Assembly (NCBI GenBank): GCA_026708055.1
Contig: JAPOVS010000026.1
Span: 1 to 64,000, forward strand
Source of the DNA: a bacterium
GTDB taxonomy: Bacteria > Actinomycetota > Acidimicrobiia > Acidimicrobiales > CATQHL01
DNA: 64,000 nt
Reading direction: 5' to 3'
Shown here one piece after another: positions 11,487-22,313 of the stretch; the stretch's first letter is position 1, and every line of letters starts with the position of its first letter. The position numbers were made by a program, and so were the translations under genes. Under the pieces are notes generated by a model. That model was not told the DNA's origin, made no database searches, and worked only from the letters and a program-made list of their open reading frames with translations.

Positions 11487-12011
11487 TCAATAGCTGTACC
11501 AGCACTCGACGCGGCCGTCGGGGCGGAGGGCGCAGGTGTGCCATTGGCCGGCGGCGACCTGGGTGTAGGGCCCGGGGGGCGGCGCGGCGGGCGCGCCGGG
11601 GGGCGGGGCGTCGTAGAGGGTGTATTCGCCGGCGTAGTGGTCGCCCCAGCATTCCACGTCGCCGTCGGGGCGGAGGCCGCAGGTGTGCCACATCCCGGCG
11701 CTGAGCTGCGTGAACGGGCCTGGGGGCGGGTCGGTCTGGCCGTATGTCTTGTCGCCCCAGCAGAGCGCCTCGCCGCGGCGGTCCAGGGCGCAGGTGTGCT
11801 TGTATCCGGCGGCGACATCGCCGTAGGGGGCGGCGTCGAGCCACGGAGGCGGGGGCGTCGTCTGGCCGAGAGAGTTGTTTCCCCAGCAGGCGAGGCCGCC
11901 GGCGGCGTCGATGGCGCAGGCGTGCTGTCTGGTGGGGTTGCGGCTCCAGGCGTCGATGCTTCTGGGGTCCCGCCAGAGGCGCCCGTAGCCGACGCTCAGC
12001 TTCGTGTACAC
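11487..12011 (-). CDS. RCC1-repeat protein, C-terminal piece (after frameshift)
   Basis: 174 residues from GTG 12011. It continues the RCC1-like repeats of the gene upstream in another frame: ACAIDAAGGLACWGNNSLGQ, TCALDRRGEALCWGDKTYGQ, TCGLRPDGDVECWGDHYAG and a last TCALRPDGRVECW. The same frame stays open upstream to about 12104 (RVGVACGHDTGWGRVGETPP), so the ancestral gene was continuous across the break. No independent ribosome site is evident at 12011, so this part is probably expressed only if the frame is restored. Confidence 0.65.
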   Translation of the reverse strand: MYTKLSVGYGRLWRDPRSIDAWSRNPTRQHACAIDAAGGLACWGNNSLGQTTPPPPWLDAAPYGDVAAGYKHTCALDRRGEALCWGDKTYGQTDPPPGPFTQLSAGMWHTCGLRPDGDVECWGDHYAGEYTLYDAPPPGAPAAPPPGPYTQVAAGQWHTCALRPDGRVECWYSY

Positions 12012-13573
12012 GCCGTCCTGGGGGCTGTCGGCCTCGCGGGGCGGTGTCTCGCCGACCCTGCCCCATCCTGTGTCGTGACCGCAGGCGACGCCGACCCGCT
12101 CACCGACACGAACGCGCCGGTCGCCCGGGCGAGCGGCGCCGTCGGCGGCTCGGGCTCCCCTTCCTGGCCGTAGTAATGAGCCTTGGAGTAATCGAAACCG
12201 GGGGGGCCGTCAGGGGGGGAATGGACGTAGTGGCGCCTGTGCACCTCCGGTGCCAGGCAAGCCAGCCGCCCGTCGGGGCGCAGCCCGCAGCCGTGCCCGT
12301 CGAGGCTCAACGACCCGAAGGCGCCCGTCAGGGCGTGGTCGGAGGCGCGCAGGCCCCAACACTCCGCCGCCCCGCCGGGGCGTATGCCGCAGGCGACCTT
12401 CCTCCCGGCGGCCACCGCGCTGAACCGCCCCGGCGGCGGGCTCGCCGCCCACCACGAGTTGTCGCCCCAGCATTCCGCCTCGCCGCCGGGGCGCAGCCCG
12501 CAACTCAAGTCCGACCCGGCCGAGACCGCCGCGAACGCCCCGCCGGGCGCCCGCGTCTCCCCCCAGTCGTCCCGCCCCCAACACTCCAGGCCGCCCCCCA
12601 CGCGCAGCCCGCACGTGAACATCCCCGTGGCGTGGATCTCCGAGAACCGGCCCCCCGGCGGCGACGACTGGCCGAACCGGTCATCCCCCCAACACGCCAC
12701 CTCCCCGCCTTCGCGCAGCGCGCAACCGTACCGATACCCCAGCACCACCGACACGAAACCCCCGCCGGGCGGCGGCGCGAAATCATGCCGCGGACTCGAA
12801 TTGCACATCAGCCGGCCCGCGCCGGTGACGAGACACGACGCGAAGCTCTCCACCGCCAGCGCCACCGCAGGCACCCCCACGGTCCACCCGGGCACCCAGG
12901 GAGCGTAATCGTCGCGATAATCGCCCGAACACACCACGGTCCCGCCCGCCCGGCGGATACCGCAGACGACGTCCACACCGGCCTCGACCGCGGCCAGTTC
13001 CCCCTCCAACACAGCCGTGTACTCCTCGCCATGCCTGCCCCAACACTCCCCCCGGCCGTCGACGCGCAACCCGCACGCCGTGCCCAGAACATCGGTCACC
13101 ACGTCGACGAACCGGCCCCGCGGCGCGTCGGTCTGGCCGAACTCGTTGTCGCCCCAACACACCACCGACCCATCGGAACGAACCGCACACCCGAACCTGT
13201 AACCCACCGCCACAGCCGAAAAACCCGACCCGCCCGAAACGGAACCGCCCATTCCGCCAGCGGGCCCCTCCGACACCGCGACCAAACCCTCAACCGCGAC
13301 CGGACCCGAGCCCGCGGAGCCGTCCAACGATGTATCCGGCTCCGGTTCCAGGACCTCGGCCAACCCATCACCTGCAGCCACGCCCCCAGAACCACCGACA
13401 CGCCCCTCAGGCCCTGGTGCCGCCGCGCCGGACAAGCTCTCGCTTCCGGTCACCGAGCCCGCTTGAGAGGTGCGACCAGAACCCGCACAAGACCCCGCCA
13501 CCAACCACACCACCACCACGACACCGACCAAGCGCCGCCGCCTCACGGCTTCCGACCACAACCGCCCGACCAT
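11996..13573 (-). CDS. RCC1-repeat lipoprotein, N-terminal piece (frameshifted)
   Basis: 525 residues as read; the last 35 or so after GAFVSVS are out of register. The N-terminus has a basic start, a hydrophobic stretch VVVVVWLVAGSC and a possible lipobox Cys, then a Ser/Gly-rich linker to about 120. At least eight RCC1-like units follow, with the pattern CGLR.GG.ECWGDN..G...PPG.F..V.AG (for example about 205-240 and 290-450). Such propeller repeats occur in secreted proteins of Acidimicrobiia and related groups. The frame breaks near 12100-12110, where one indel joins it to the C-terminal piece; the full product would be about 690 residues. The function is unknown; a cell-surface role is inferred. 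Confidence 0.75.
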   Translation of the reverse strand: MVGRLWSEAVRRRRLVGVVVVVWLVAGSCAGSGRTSQAGSVTGSESLSGAAAPGPEGRVGGSGGVAAGDGLAEVLEPEPDTSLDGSAGSGPVAVEGLVAVSEGPAGGMGGSVSGGSGFSAVAVGYRFGCAVRSDGSVVCWGDNEFGQTDAPRGRFVDVVTDVLGTACGLRVDGRGECWGRHGEEYTAVLEGELAAVEAGVDVVCGIRRAGGTVVCSGDYRDDYAPWVPGWTVGVPAVALAVESFASCLVTGAGRLMCNSSPRHDFAPPPGGGFVSVVLGYRYGCALREGGEVACWGDDRFGQSSPPGGRFSEIHATGMFTCGLRVGGGLECWGRDDWGETRAPGGAFAAVSAGSDLSCGLRPGGEAECWGDNSWWAASPPPGRFSAVAAGRKVACGIRPGGAAECWGLRASDHALTGAFGSLSLDGHGCGLRPDGRLACLAPEVHRRHYVHSPPDGPPGFDYSKAHYYGQEGEPEPPTAPLARATGAFVSVSGSASPAVTTQDGAGSARHRPARPTAPRTACTRS

Positions 13574-13602
13574 CCGACAGATGAGGGTCCCGGGCTGTGC
13601 CC

Positions 13603-14841
<1,239 letters not shown>

Positions 14842-14929
14842 CGCCTGCTCCTTATGCATGCTCCGCGGATGTCGGGGGAAGTATGACGCCGGTGTGACCG
14901 CAGCGGGTGGCGGGCTTCGATCGAGAGCG

Positions 14930-15679
14930 CTACTGCAGACCCTGGGCGAGGCCGCCGTCGACGGGGACGGCCGCGCCGGTGACGTAGCCGGCCCACTCCG
15001 AGCACAGCAGGGCGGCGACACGCCCGAAGTCGCCAGCGTCGCCGAGCCGGCCGGCCGGCACCCTCCGGGCAACCACCGCCGGGAGATCCTCACCCCACAC
15101 CGAGCGGAGCCTGGCCGTGTCGTGCAGGCCAGGTTGGATGGAGTTGACGGTGACGCCGTCGGCGGCGAGCTCGGTCGCCAGCGTCTTCAGGAACCCCGTG
15201 GCGCCGGCGCGCGCGGTGTTGGAGAGGATCAGGCCGGGCAGGGGGTGGCGCGCCGTGACCGAGGTGATCGCCAGGATCCGACCCCAGCGGCGCGCCCGCA
15301 TCTCACCGGTGACGGCGTAGCACATGGCCACCACCGACATCAGGTTGAGGTGAACCGCCTCGAGGTAGTCCGTCGGCTCGCAGGACTCGTAGCCGCCGTC
15401 GGGCGGGCCGCCCGCGTTCGCCACGAGGATGTCGATCCCCCCGCCGAGAGCGTCGCGGGCGTCCCGCACGAACACCTCGGCCCCGGCTGCGTCGGACACG
15501 TCGGCCACGACCGGGACAGCATCGGGAATGCCCTCGACCGCGCGCGCCAAGCGCTCGGGATCCCGCCCGGAGACGACGACGCTGCAACCTTCACCGGCCA
15601 GCGCCTCCGCCACGGCCAAGCCCAGCCCGGCTGAGGAAGCGGCGACCGCGGCTCGTCGCCCTCGCAACCCCAGATCCAT
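14930..15679 (-). CDS. SDR-family protein lacking the Tyr-x3-Lys motif
   Basis: 249 residues from ATG 15679 ([10 protein letters not shown]). The cofactor site is an [10 protein letters not shown] variant of TGxxxGxG at about 14-23, with NAGGPP near 85-90. In the catalytic stretch [20 protein letters not shown] the Ser is kept but the Tyr and Lys are replaced by an SNxxR pattern. The C-terminus [15 protein letters not shown] is normal. A subgroup of SDRs annotated as 3-oxoacyl-ACP reductase-like shares this 'LSNxxRAG' signature; the chemistry there is unclear. Confidence 0.85.
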   Translation of the reverse strand: MDLGLRGRRAAVAASSAGLGLAVAEALAGEGCSVVVSGRDPERLARAVEGIPDAVPVVADVSDAAGAEVFVRDARDALGGGIDILVANAGGPPDGGYESCEPTDYLEAVHLNLMSVVAMCYAVTGEMRARRWGRILAITSVTARHPLPGLILSNTARAGATGFLKTLATELAADGVTVNSIQPGLHDTARLRSVWGEDLPAVVARRVPAGRLGDAGDFGRVAALLCSEWAGYVTGAAVPVDGGLAQGLQ

Positions 15680-15743
15680 GCGCCGATAGTACCGAGGTGT
15701 GTGCTGAGCAATCCACAGGCAGCGCCAGTCGGGTAGCTGAAGG

Positions 15744-15772
15744 CTGGATTCCGGCCTGCGCCGGAATGACGC
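15744..15772. repeat. REP-like palindromic repeat, copy 3
   Basis: TGGATTCCGGCCTGCGCCGG followed by AATGACGCG, between the SDR gene and the divergent amidohydrolase gene. Apart from this copy, 15680-15953 shows nothing recognisable. Confidence 0.8.
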
Positions 15773-15953
15773 GCGGGTCGAGGCGTCCGCAGCATGGCTC
15801 AGCAGGCTCCGAAGGCGCCGGACCGCACAGATTCCCTCGGCACCCGGTCGGGGGGCGGGAGATCGAGGCGGCGCGGGCTGTGACAGGGCACCGGACCGCG
15901 CGGGCTCCCGCGGCATCCGGGGCTCGCCGCAGGCTCAACTACCCTGCCAGGGA

Positions 15954-17414
15954 ATGGCGGGTACACCAGAGCCCGACTCCTCGGTGGGGACCGCCCGCAC
16001 GGATACACCCGCCGAGCGCCCGAGCGGGGAGGCCCTCCCCGCCGCGCTGGCGATCAGCGGCGGTGACGTGGTGACGATGAACGCCCGCCGGGACGTGCTG
16101 GTGGGCGGCACCGTCGTGATCGCCGGCGACCGAATCGTGGCGGTCGGCTCAACGGCGGCGCTGCGGTCGGCCTACCCGGATGCTGCCGAGCTGGACGCAT
16201 CCGGGTGCATCGTGACGCCAGGGCTGATCAACGCGCATCAGCACCTCACCGGCGACCCCCTCGTGCGCAGCTGCATCCCCGACCTGCTGGCACCCGGCGA
16301 GTCAATCTTCTCGTGGTCGGTGCCGCTGCATGCCGAGCACACGCCCGACGACGATGAACTGTCGGCCACGCTCACGGCCGCGCAGAGCGCGCTTTGCGGC
16401 GTCACCACTCTCGTGGAGGCGGGCACCGTGGCGAACCCCGACCGGGTGTCCGCGGGAATGGCGGCCGTGGGTGTGCGCGGCACCGTGGGCACTTGGGGGT
16501 GGGACATCGCCGACGCCCCGTTCGCAGCGCCCGCCGACGAGGTGCTGGACCGCCAGCGGCAGGTCCTGGCGGCGCACCCGGCGGGCGGGCTCGTGGAGGG
16601 CTGGGTCACGCTGGTCGGACACGATCTGGCGAGCGACGAACTGCTCGTCGGCGCTGCGGACCTAGCACGCGGCACCGGCTGCGGCATGACCATGCACATC
16701 TCGCCCACCTCCGCGGACCCCGAGAGCTACCTGCGCCAGCGCGGTGCCCGGCCCCTCGTGCACTTCGACCGGCTGGGGATCCTGGGCCGTCACCTGCTGC
16801 TGGCCCACGGCGTGTGGCTGGACGACGACGAAGTGGAGCTCGTGCTGACCACGGAGACCGCCGTCGCCTACTGCCCGTGGGCCTACCTGCGGTTGGGCCA
16901 GGGCGTCACGGTGGCCGGGCGACACCTCGAGTTGGCGCGCCGGGGCGGCCGTCTGGCGCTGGGATGCGATGCGGGCAACGCCGGCGACCTGCCCGATGTG
17001 CTGCGGGCCGCCGCGCTGGCGGCCGGACTGGCGCGGGACATGCCGGTGGATCCCGAAGGATTCGGAGCGCACCACGCATTCGAGTTGGCCACCATCCGGG
17101 GCGCCGAGGCTATCGGCAAGGGCGCCGAGATCGGTTCGCTGGAGGTGGGCAAGCTGGCCGACGTGGTGATCTTCGACTGCGAGGCGTCGGCCTTGACGCC
17201 CCGCGGTGACGTGGCTCTGCAGTTGGTGTGGGGCAGCGACGGGCGCGACGTACGCGACGTGTTCATCGGGGGACGGGCCGTGGTGCGCGACGGCCGCTGC
17301 AGCACCGTCGACGCGGCCGAACTCCGCAGCGCCGCTGCCGAGGCTCAGCGGGATCTCTTGCACCGCGCGGGCATCGAGGTGCCGCACACCTGGCCGCAGG
17401 TGCCCGCCGGCTGA
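15954..17414 (+). CDS. Amidohydrolase (SsnA / 8-oxoguanine deaminase-like)
   Basis: 486 residues. Metal-binding and catalytic motifs of the amidohydrolase superfamily appear in order: NAHQH (H95, H97), MTMHIS (about 245), LLLAHGVWL (about 283) and LGCDAGN (about 340). The closing strand LADVVIFDCEA and a C-terminal DVFIGGRAVVRDG are typical of the ATZ/TRZ-type deaminase subfamily. It should hydrolyse an amino or chloro group on a heterocycle such as a purine or guanine analogue; the exact substrate cannot be read. The first 30 residues are poorly conserved, so a later start is possible. It is monocistronic on the plus strand. Confidence 0.85.
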   Translation: MAGTPEPDSSVGTARTDTPAERPSGEALPAALAISGGDVVTMNARRDVLVGGTVVIAGDRIVAVGSTAALRSAYPDAAELDASGCIVTPGLINAHQHLTGDPLVRSCIPDLLAPGESIFSWSVPLHAEHTPDDDELSATLTAAQSALCGVTTLVEAGTVANPDRVSAGMAAVGVRGTVGTWGWDIADAPFAAPADEVLDRQRQVLAAHPAGGLVEGWVTLVGHDLASDELLVGAADLARGTGCGMTMHISPTSADPESYLRQRGARPLVHFDRLGILGRHLLLAHGVWLDDDEVELVLTTETAVAYCPWAYLRLGQGVTVAGRHLELARRGGRLALGCDAGNAGDLPDVLRAAALAAGLARDMPVDPEGFGAHHAFELATIRGAEAIGKGAEIGSLEVGKLADVVIFDCEASALTPRGDVALQLVWGSDGRDVRDVFIGGRAVVRDGRCSTVDAAELRSAAAEAQRDLLHRAGIEVPHTWPQVPAG

Positions 17415-17476
17415 TTGCGGCCGGCCGCGGAGCCGGTGCCGGGGATGCAGCGACGATGAGGCGCCCTGCCGGCAAC

Positions 17477-17502
17477 TGGATCCCGGCCTCCGCCGGGATG
17501 CC
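17477..17502. repeat. REP-like palindromic repeat, copy 4
   Basis: TGGATCCCGGCCTCCGCCGG followed by GATGCC, downstream of the amidohydrolase gene and directly in front of a 20-bp tandem repeat. Confidence 0.75.
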
Positions 17503-17564
17503 GAGCGAGAGACCGAGACGACGAGCGAGAGACCGAGACGACGAGCGAGAGACCGAGGCGACGA
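17501..17564. repeat. Three 20-bp tandem repeats
   Basis: Three head-to-tail copies of a 20-bp unit (ACGAGCGAGAGACCGAGACG, with 1-2 changes) start at 17501, 17521 and 17541. They lie in the convergent gap between the amidohydrolase and DM13 genes. Confidence 0.85.
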
Positions 17565-17591
17565 CGGTGAGGCCGACAGGAGCGGAACGGG

Positions 17592-18560
17592 TCAGGCCAG
17601 GGGAGCCGTCCCGAAGGCCACGCTGAAGCGCACGCACCAGACGATCACGGTGGAGTAGTGATCGAGGTCGACGCTGGGTGGGATCTCGTAGTTCTGGGCA
17701 CCGACGTTGCCCTTCAGGTCGCCGAGATCGACCCAGTCGTTCAGGAAGTCCCCGGCCGGGGCGTCGGGCGGTGCCGAGGACAGCCACACGTTGAGGTCCG
17801 GGCCGTTATCGGTGCGGAAGTTCTCGAAGCGCAGGAAACGCTGCTCGGAGCCGTCGTTCAGCACCAGCACCCGGCCCTCGGTGGGGTGGCTGCGGCTCAT
17901 GAACTCGCCCGAGGCGAGCGTGACGATCTGCGGCGCCACCGGCATGGGCCGCTCCTCGTTCATGACCACCTCGCGGGGCATCGCTCCCGAGGCAATGGCC
18001 TCGTTCGTCTCATCGGCCATCTCCGGGGTGATCTCGTCGCCGGGCATTCCCGAGGCCCCCGGGCCGGCCACCAGCTCTCCCTCGGCGGGGGCCGGCGGCG
18101 CTGCCGGGGCGGGTTCGGCGGGAGCAGGAGCCGGCGTGGCGGCGGGTGCGTCGGCGGCCGTCTCGCCCGCAGGGGCAGGGGCGGGGACCTCGCCGGCCGG
18201 GGGCGCGGCGGCGGGCGCGGAGCCTTCGGCAGGGGCCGGCGCCGCAGACGCCGCCGTCTCCCCATCGGAGGTGGCCGCAGGCGCTTCGGCGGCCGCTGGG
18301 GCAGGCGCCGGAGCCGCCGGCTCGGCGGCGGGAGCCGGGGCCGGGGCCTCGGCCGGAGCCGCCGGGGCGCCGAAGGTCGGCAGCGCCTCGTCCACCTCCT
18401 CGTCGATGAAGAGCGTCTGCACAGCGAAGAAGAAGAAGATCAGCCAGATCCCCAGGCCGATGGCCGCGGCGAGGGCGATCGTGGTGATGACCCAATGGCG
18501 CCGGGCCCAGCCCCACAGGCGCCGGATGAGAGAGTTCGCTGCGTCGGGTGATGCGTCCAT
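17592..18560 (-). CDS. Membrane-anchored DM13-domain protein
   Basis: 322 residues from ATG 18560, with GGGAGGTG 6 bp upstream. A single membrane helix is at about 24-48. A low-complexity Ala/Pro/Glu linker (about 65-170) follows, and the C-terminal 110 residues match a DM13 domain: SGEFMSRSHPTEGRVLVLNDG, FLRFENFRTDNGPDLNVWLS, LGDLKGNVGAQNYEIP, and VIVWCVRFSVAFGTAPL with one Cys. DM13 domains are secreted or cell-surface modules proposed to act in electron transfer. The linker would carry the domain outside the membrane across the wall. No partner gene is obvious. Confidence 0.88.
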   Translation of the reverse strand: MDASPDAANSLIRRLWGWARRHWVITTIALAAAIGLGIWLIFFFFAVQTLFIDEEVDEALPTFGAPAAPAEAPAPAPAAEPAAPAPAPAAAEAPAATSDGETAASAAPAPAEGSAPAAAPPAGEVPAPAPAGETAADAPAATPAPAPAEPAPAAPPAPAEGELVAGPGASGMPGDEITPEMADETNEAIASGAMPREVVMNEERPMPVAPQIVTLASGEFMSRSHPTEGRVLVLNDGSEQRFLRFENFRTDNGPDLNVWLSSAPPDAPAGDFLNDWVDLGDLKGNVGAQNYEIPPSVDLDHYSTVIVWCVRFSVAFGTAPLA

Positions 18561-18716
18561 GCCTTCACCTCCCTGGTGCGGGATCCGCCCCGCCGGGCGG
18601 CCCCGCCAGGAGCGTCGTGCGCTGGCGGCGTTCCTGGCGGTTGCTTCTGCGGTCCAGTCTCACAGACCCGCGCCCCGACCTCCCGGCGCGGCGGGACGAA
18701 AGATCCGCTCGATGAA

Positions 18717-18877
18717 TTAGAGCAGTAGCGGATAGGCTCTGACCAGGCGCTTTGCAGTCGACTACAGCGACGCGAATCGCGTCGCCGGAGCCTGGATTCC
18801 GGCCTTCGCCGAAATGACGAGAGTTCGCGGATTGGAATCCCAAGTCGGTGGCGGTCGCCTATCCGCTAACGCTCTTA
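18717..18877. mobile_element. 161-bp inverted-repeat-bounded element (MITE-like)
   Basis: The ends are imperfect 20-bp inverted repeats: TTAGAGCAGTAGCGGATAGG (18717-18736) and CCTATCCGCTAACGCTCTTA (18858-18877), 17 of 20 positions matching. The interior contains a copy of the REP-like palindrome and no ORF. It is the main content of the 345-bp gap between the DM13 gene and the PLP enzyme gene. A small non-autonomous element is one reading; a long imperfect hairpin is the other. Confidence 0.45.
18792..18820. repeat. REP-like palindromic repeat, copy 5
   Basis: CTGGATTCCGGCCTTCGCCG followed by AAATGACGA, inside the 161-bp inverted-repeat element. Confidence 0.75.
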
Positions 18878-18905
18878 GCCGCTCTCAATGAGTCTGCGGC
18901 ACTCC

Positions 18906-20135
18906 TCAGGCGCTGCGGTCGGCCCCCGTGAACAGCACGCCGACGCGCGCTCCGTCGGCCACGAGTCCCGCGCCGCGAGCCGCCAGCAGCCCGGCCAGGC
19001 CGGCCGTGCCCGTCGGATCCACCGGCACGTCTGTCCAGCGCCGGGCCAGTGCGTGGGCCTCGGCCACCAGGCGCTCCGGCGCCACCACCACGTCGCCTCC
19101 CGTTGCCGCCACGCCCCAGGCGACCGGCAGCCAGTCGTAGGTGACGTCGTCCAGGATGCCCGTGGCGATGCTCTGGGGCGTATCGCCCTCCGGCGGCGCC
19201 CACGGCTGCATGAACCGCTCGGGCTGCGCCACGGCGGCCTCGAGGGCCGCTTCCATGCCCAGCTGCTCGCCCAACGACGAGAGCCGCTCCCAGGCCTGCC
19301 GCAGCGGCGCGCATCCCTCGGTCTGCACCATGTAGAACGCCGGTAGCCGGCCCACGACACCTGCGTCGGCGGCCTCGACGAAACCCTGCACCACACTGGA
19401 CGCCAGCGCCCCGCCCCCCACCTGCACGAACAGCGCGTCCAGCTCCCCCGCTCCGGCGAGCGACTCGATCATCTCGAACGCCAGCGTGCGGCCGCCGTCG
19501 ATGGTCCAGAGATTCTCGACGGCGACGGCGCAGAACGGCAGCGAGCCGGCCGCCGTGGCCTCGCGGAACCGGCTGAAGCAGGGATCGCCGAGCTCACCGG
19601 GCCGCCGGGGGCAGACCCCGATGTCGGCGCCCAGAGTCTCGAGGGCACCCACGATGTAGGCGTCGGCCCACGGCGGGATGAACACGTCCAGGGGACGGTC
19701 GGCGGCTCGGGCCACGGTGGCCGCCGCCAGGGCCGCATTCCCGCAGGAGGCGATGGCCAGCCGGTGCTGCGGGGCGTCGGCGTCGGCCTCGAGGTGCAGC
19801 GCCAGGCCCATGAGATGGCGCGCCTTGTGCGTGCCGGTGACGTTGCCCGTCTCGTCCTTCACCCAGAGCTCCACGCCGAGACGCCTGCTCAACTCCGGTG
19901 CGGGCGCGCTGGGCGTCACCCGGAACCCCCGCCCGTCGATCTCGGCGACCCGGCGGTCGAGCCGCTCCACGGCCGCCACGAAGTCGCCGTCGGAGCGGCC
20001 CGACTCGGCGAACCGCCGGTGTGCCCACAGCAGGCGTCGATACCGCAGGAAGGGATTGTCACTGCCGTCGTCCACGTCGAAGAATGAACCGGCCGGCGAC
20101 CCCAACCAGCCGCTCTCAGCCGTGAGACGGTTCAT
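18906..20135 (-). CDS. Fold-type-II PLP enzyme (threonine synthase/ammonia-lyase-like)
   Basis: 409 residues. The PLP lysine is in DETGNVTGTHKARHLMGLAL (about 95-114), followed by the phosphate/substrate-binding ASCGNAALAAA (about 128-138) and the glycine-rich VQVGGGALASSVVQGF (about 240). The early motif PELSRRLGVELWVKDE also fits threonine synthase and diaminopropionate ammonia-lyase relatives. It probably performs beta-elimination or replacement on an amino acid; the substrate is unknown. A second PLP enzyme of the same fold lies 81 bp upstream on the same strand, suggesting a shared pathway. Confidence 0.8.
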   Translation of the reverse strand: MNRLTAESGWLGSPAGSFFDVDDGSDNPFLRYRRLLWAHRRFAESGRSDGDFVAAVERLDRRVAEIDGRGFRVTPSAPAPELSRRLGVELWVKDETGNVTGTHKARHLMGLALHLEADADAPQHRLAIASCGNAALAAATVARAADRPLDVFIPPWADAYIVGALETLGADIGVCPRRPGELGDPCFSRFREATAAGSLPFCAVAVENLWTIDGGRTLAFEMIESLAGAGELDALFVQVGGGALASSVVQGFVEAADAGVVGRLPAFYMVQTEGCAPLRQAWERLSSLGEQLGMEAALEAAVAQPERFMQPWAPPEGDTPQSIATGILDDVTYDWLPVAWGVAATGGDVVVAPERLVAEAHALARRWTDVPVDPTGTAGLAGLLAARGAGLVADGARVGVLFTGADRSA

Positions 20136-20216
20136 CGGCCGATCCCGCCCCGGACGGACCGCTGAGCCGTGGTCTCGTCGATCAGCACAATGCCATCAAC
20201 CGGCCGCCACGCGTGC

Positions 20217-21734
<1,518 letters not shown>

Positions 21735-21746
21735 AGGCGTCACACG

Positions 21747-22313
21747 CTACCGGCCGGCGGCATCGCCGACCGCGTACATCGCGCCGCTGCGTCCCCCCAG
21801 GTAGATCACGCCGTCCCACATCACCGGCGAGGACTCGAAGCGCCACTCGTTGCCGACGTGCAACTGCCAGATGACCGGTGGCTCCACGGACGTGTCGCTG
21901 ACGTCGTAGGCGGTGATCCGCCCCGCCCCGTCCGCCAGGATCAACGCCTCGTCGATCACGATCGGGCTGCTCCACAGCAGGTCGTTGAACCGCTTCTCCC
22001 AGCGGATCTCGCCCGTCCGGCGGTCGACGCCCCAGAACCTGCCGGTGTGGGTCGTAGCGAACACCATGTCGCGCCACACGACCGGCGTGCTCCACACGCC
22101 CCGCTGGGGAAACTCCGAAGGGTCGTGCACCGACCAGACGATGGGATCGTCGGGGAGGGACGGGTCGAGCTTCACGAGCTGGCCCACCTCCCGGGCGCGC
22201 GCCGTGTCGCGCTCCTCGTACTCCACGCCCAGGTACAGGTACCCCTCGGTGTCCACGACCGGTGTGGCGTCGATGTCGTCACCCGCCCAGAACCGGAAGA
22301 CCTGCTCGGGCAT
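21747..22313 (-). CDS. Beta-propeller (PQQ-like) protein, C-terminal piece
   Basis: 188 residues. It continues the propeller of the upstream frame: repeats DDIDATPVVDTEGYLYLGVE, GVWSTPVVWRDMVFATTHTG, LLWSSPIVIDEALILADGAG and RFESSPVMWDGVIYLGGRSG share the BamB/PQQ-type 'SSPVV.DG.VY.G...G..YA.D' pattern. The frame joins the N-terminal piece exactly at a run of nine C (22316-22324). It ends 3 bp before the PLP enzyme gene. Confidence 0.7.
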   Translation of the reverse strand: MPEQVFRFWAGDDIDATPVVDTEGYLYLGVEYEERDTARAREVGQLVKLDPSLPDDPIVWSVHDPSEFPQRGVWSTPVVWRDMVFATTHTGRFWGVDRRTGEIRWEKRFNDLLWSSPIVIDEALILADGAGRITAYDVSDTSVEPPVIWQLHVGNEWRFESSPVMWDGVIYLGGRSGAMYAVGDAAGR

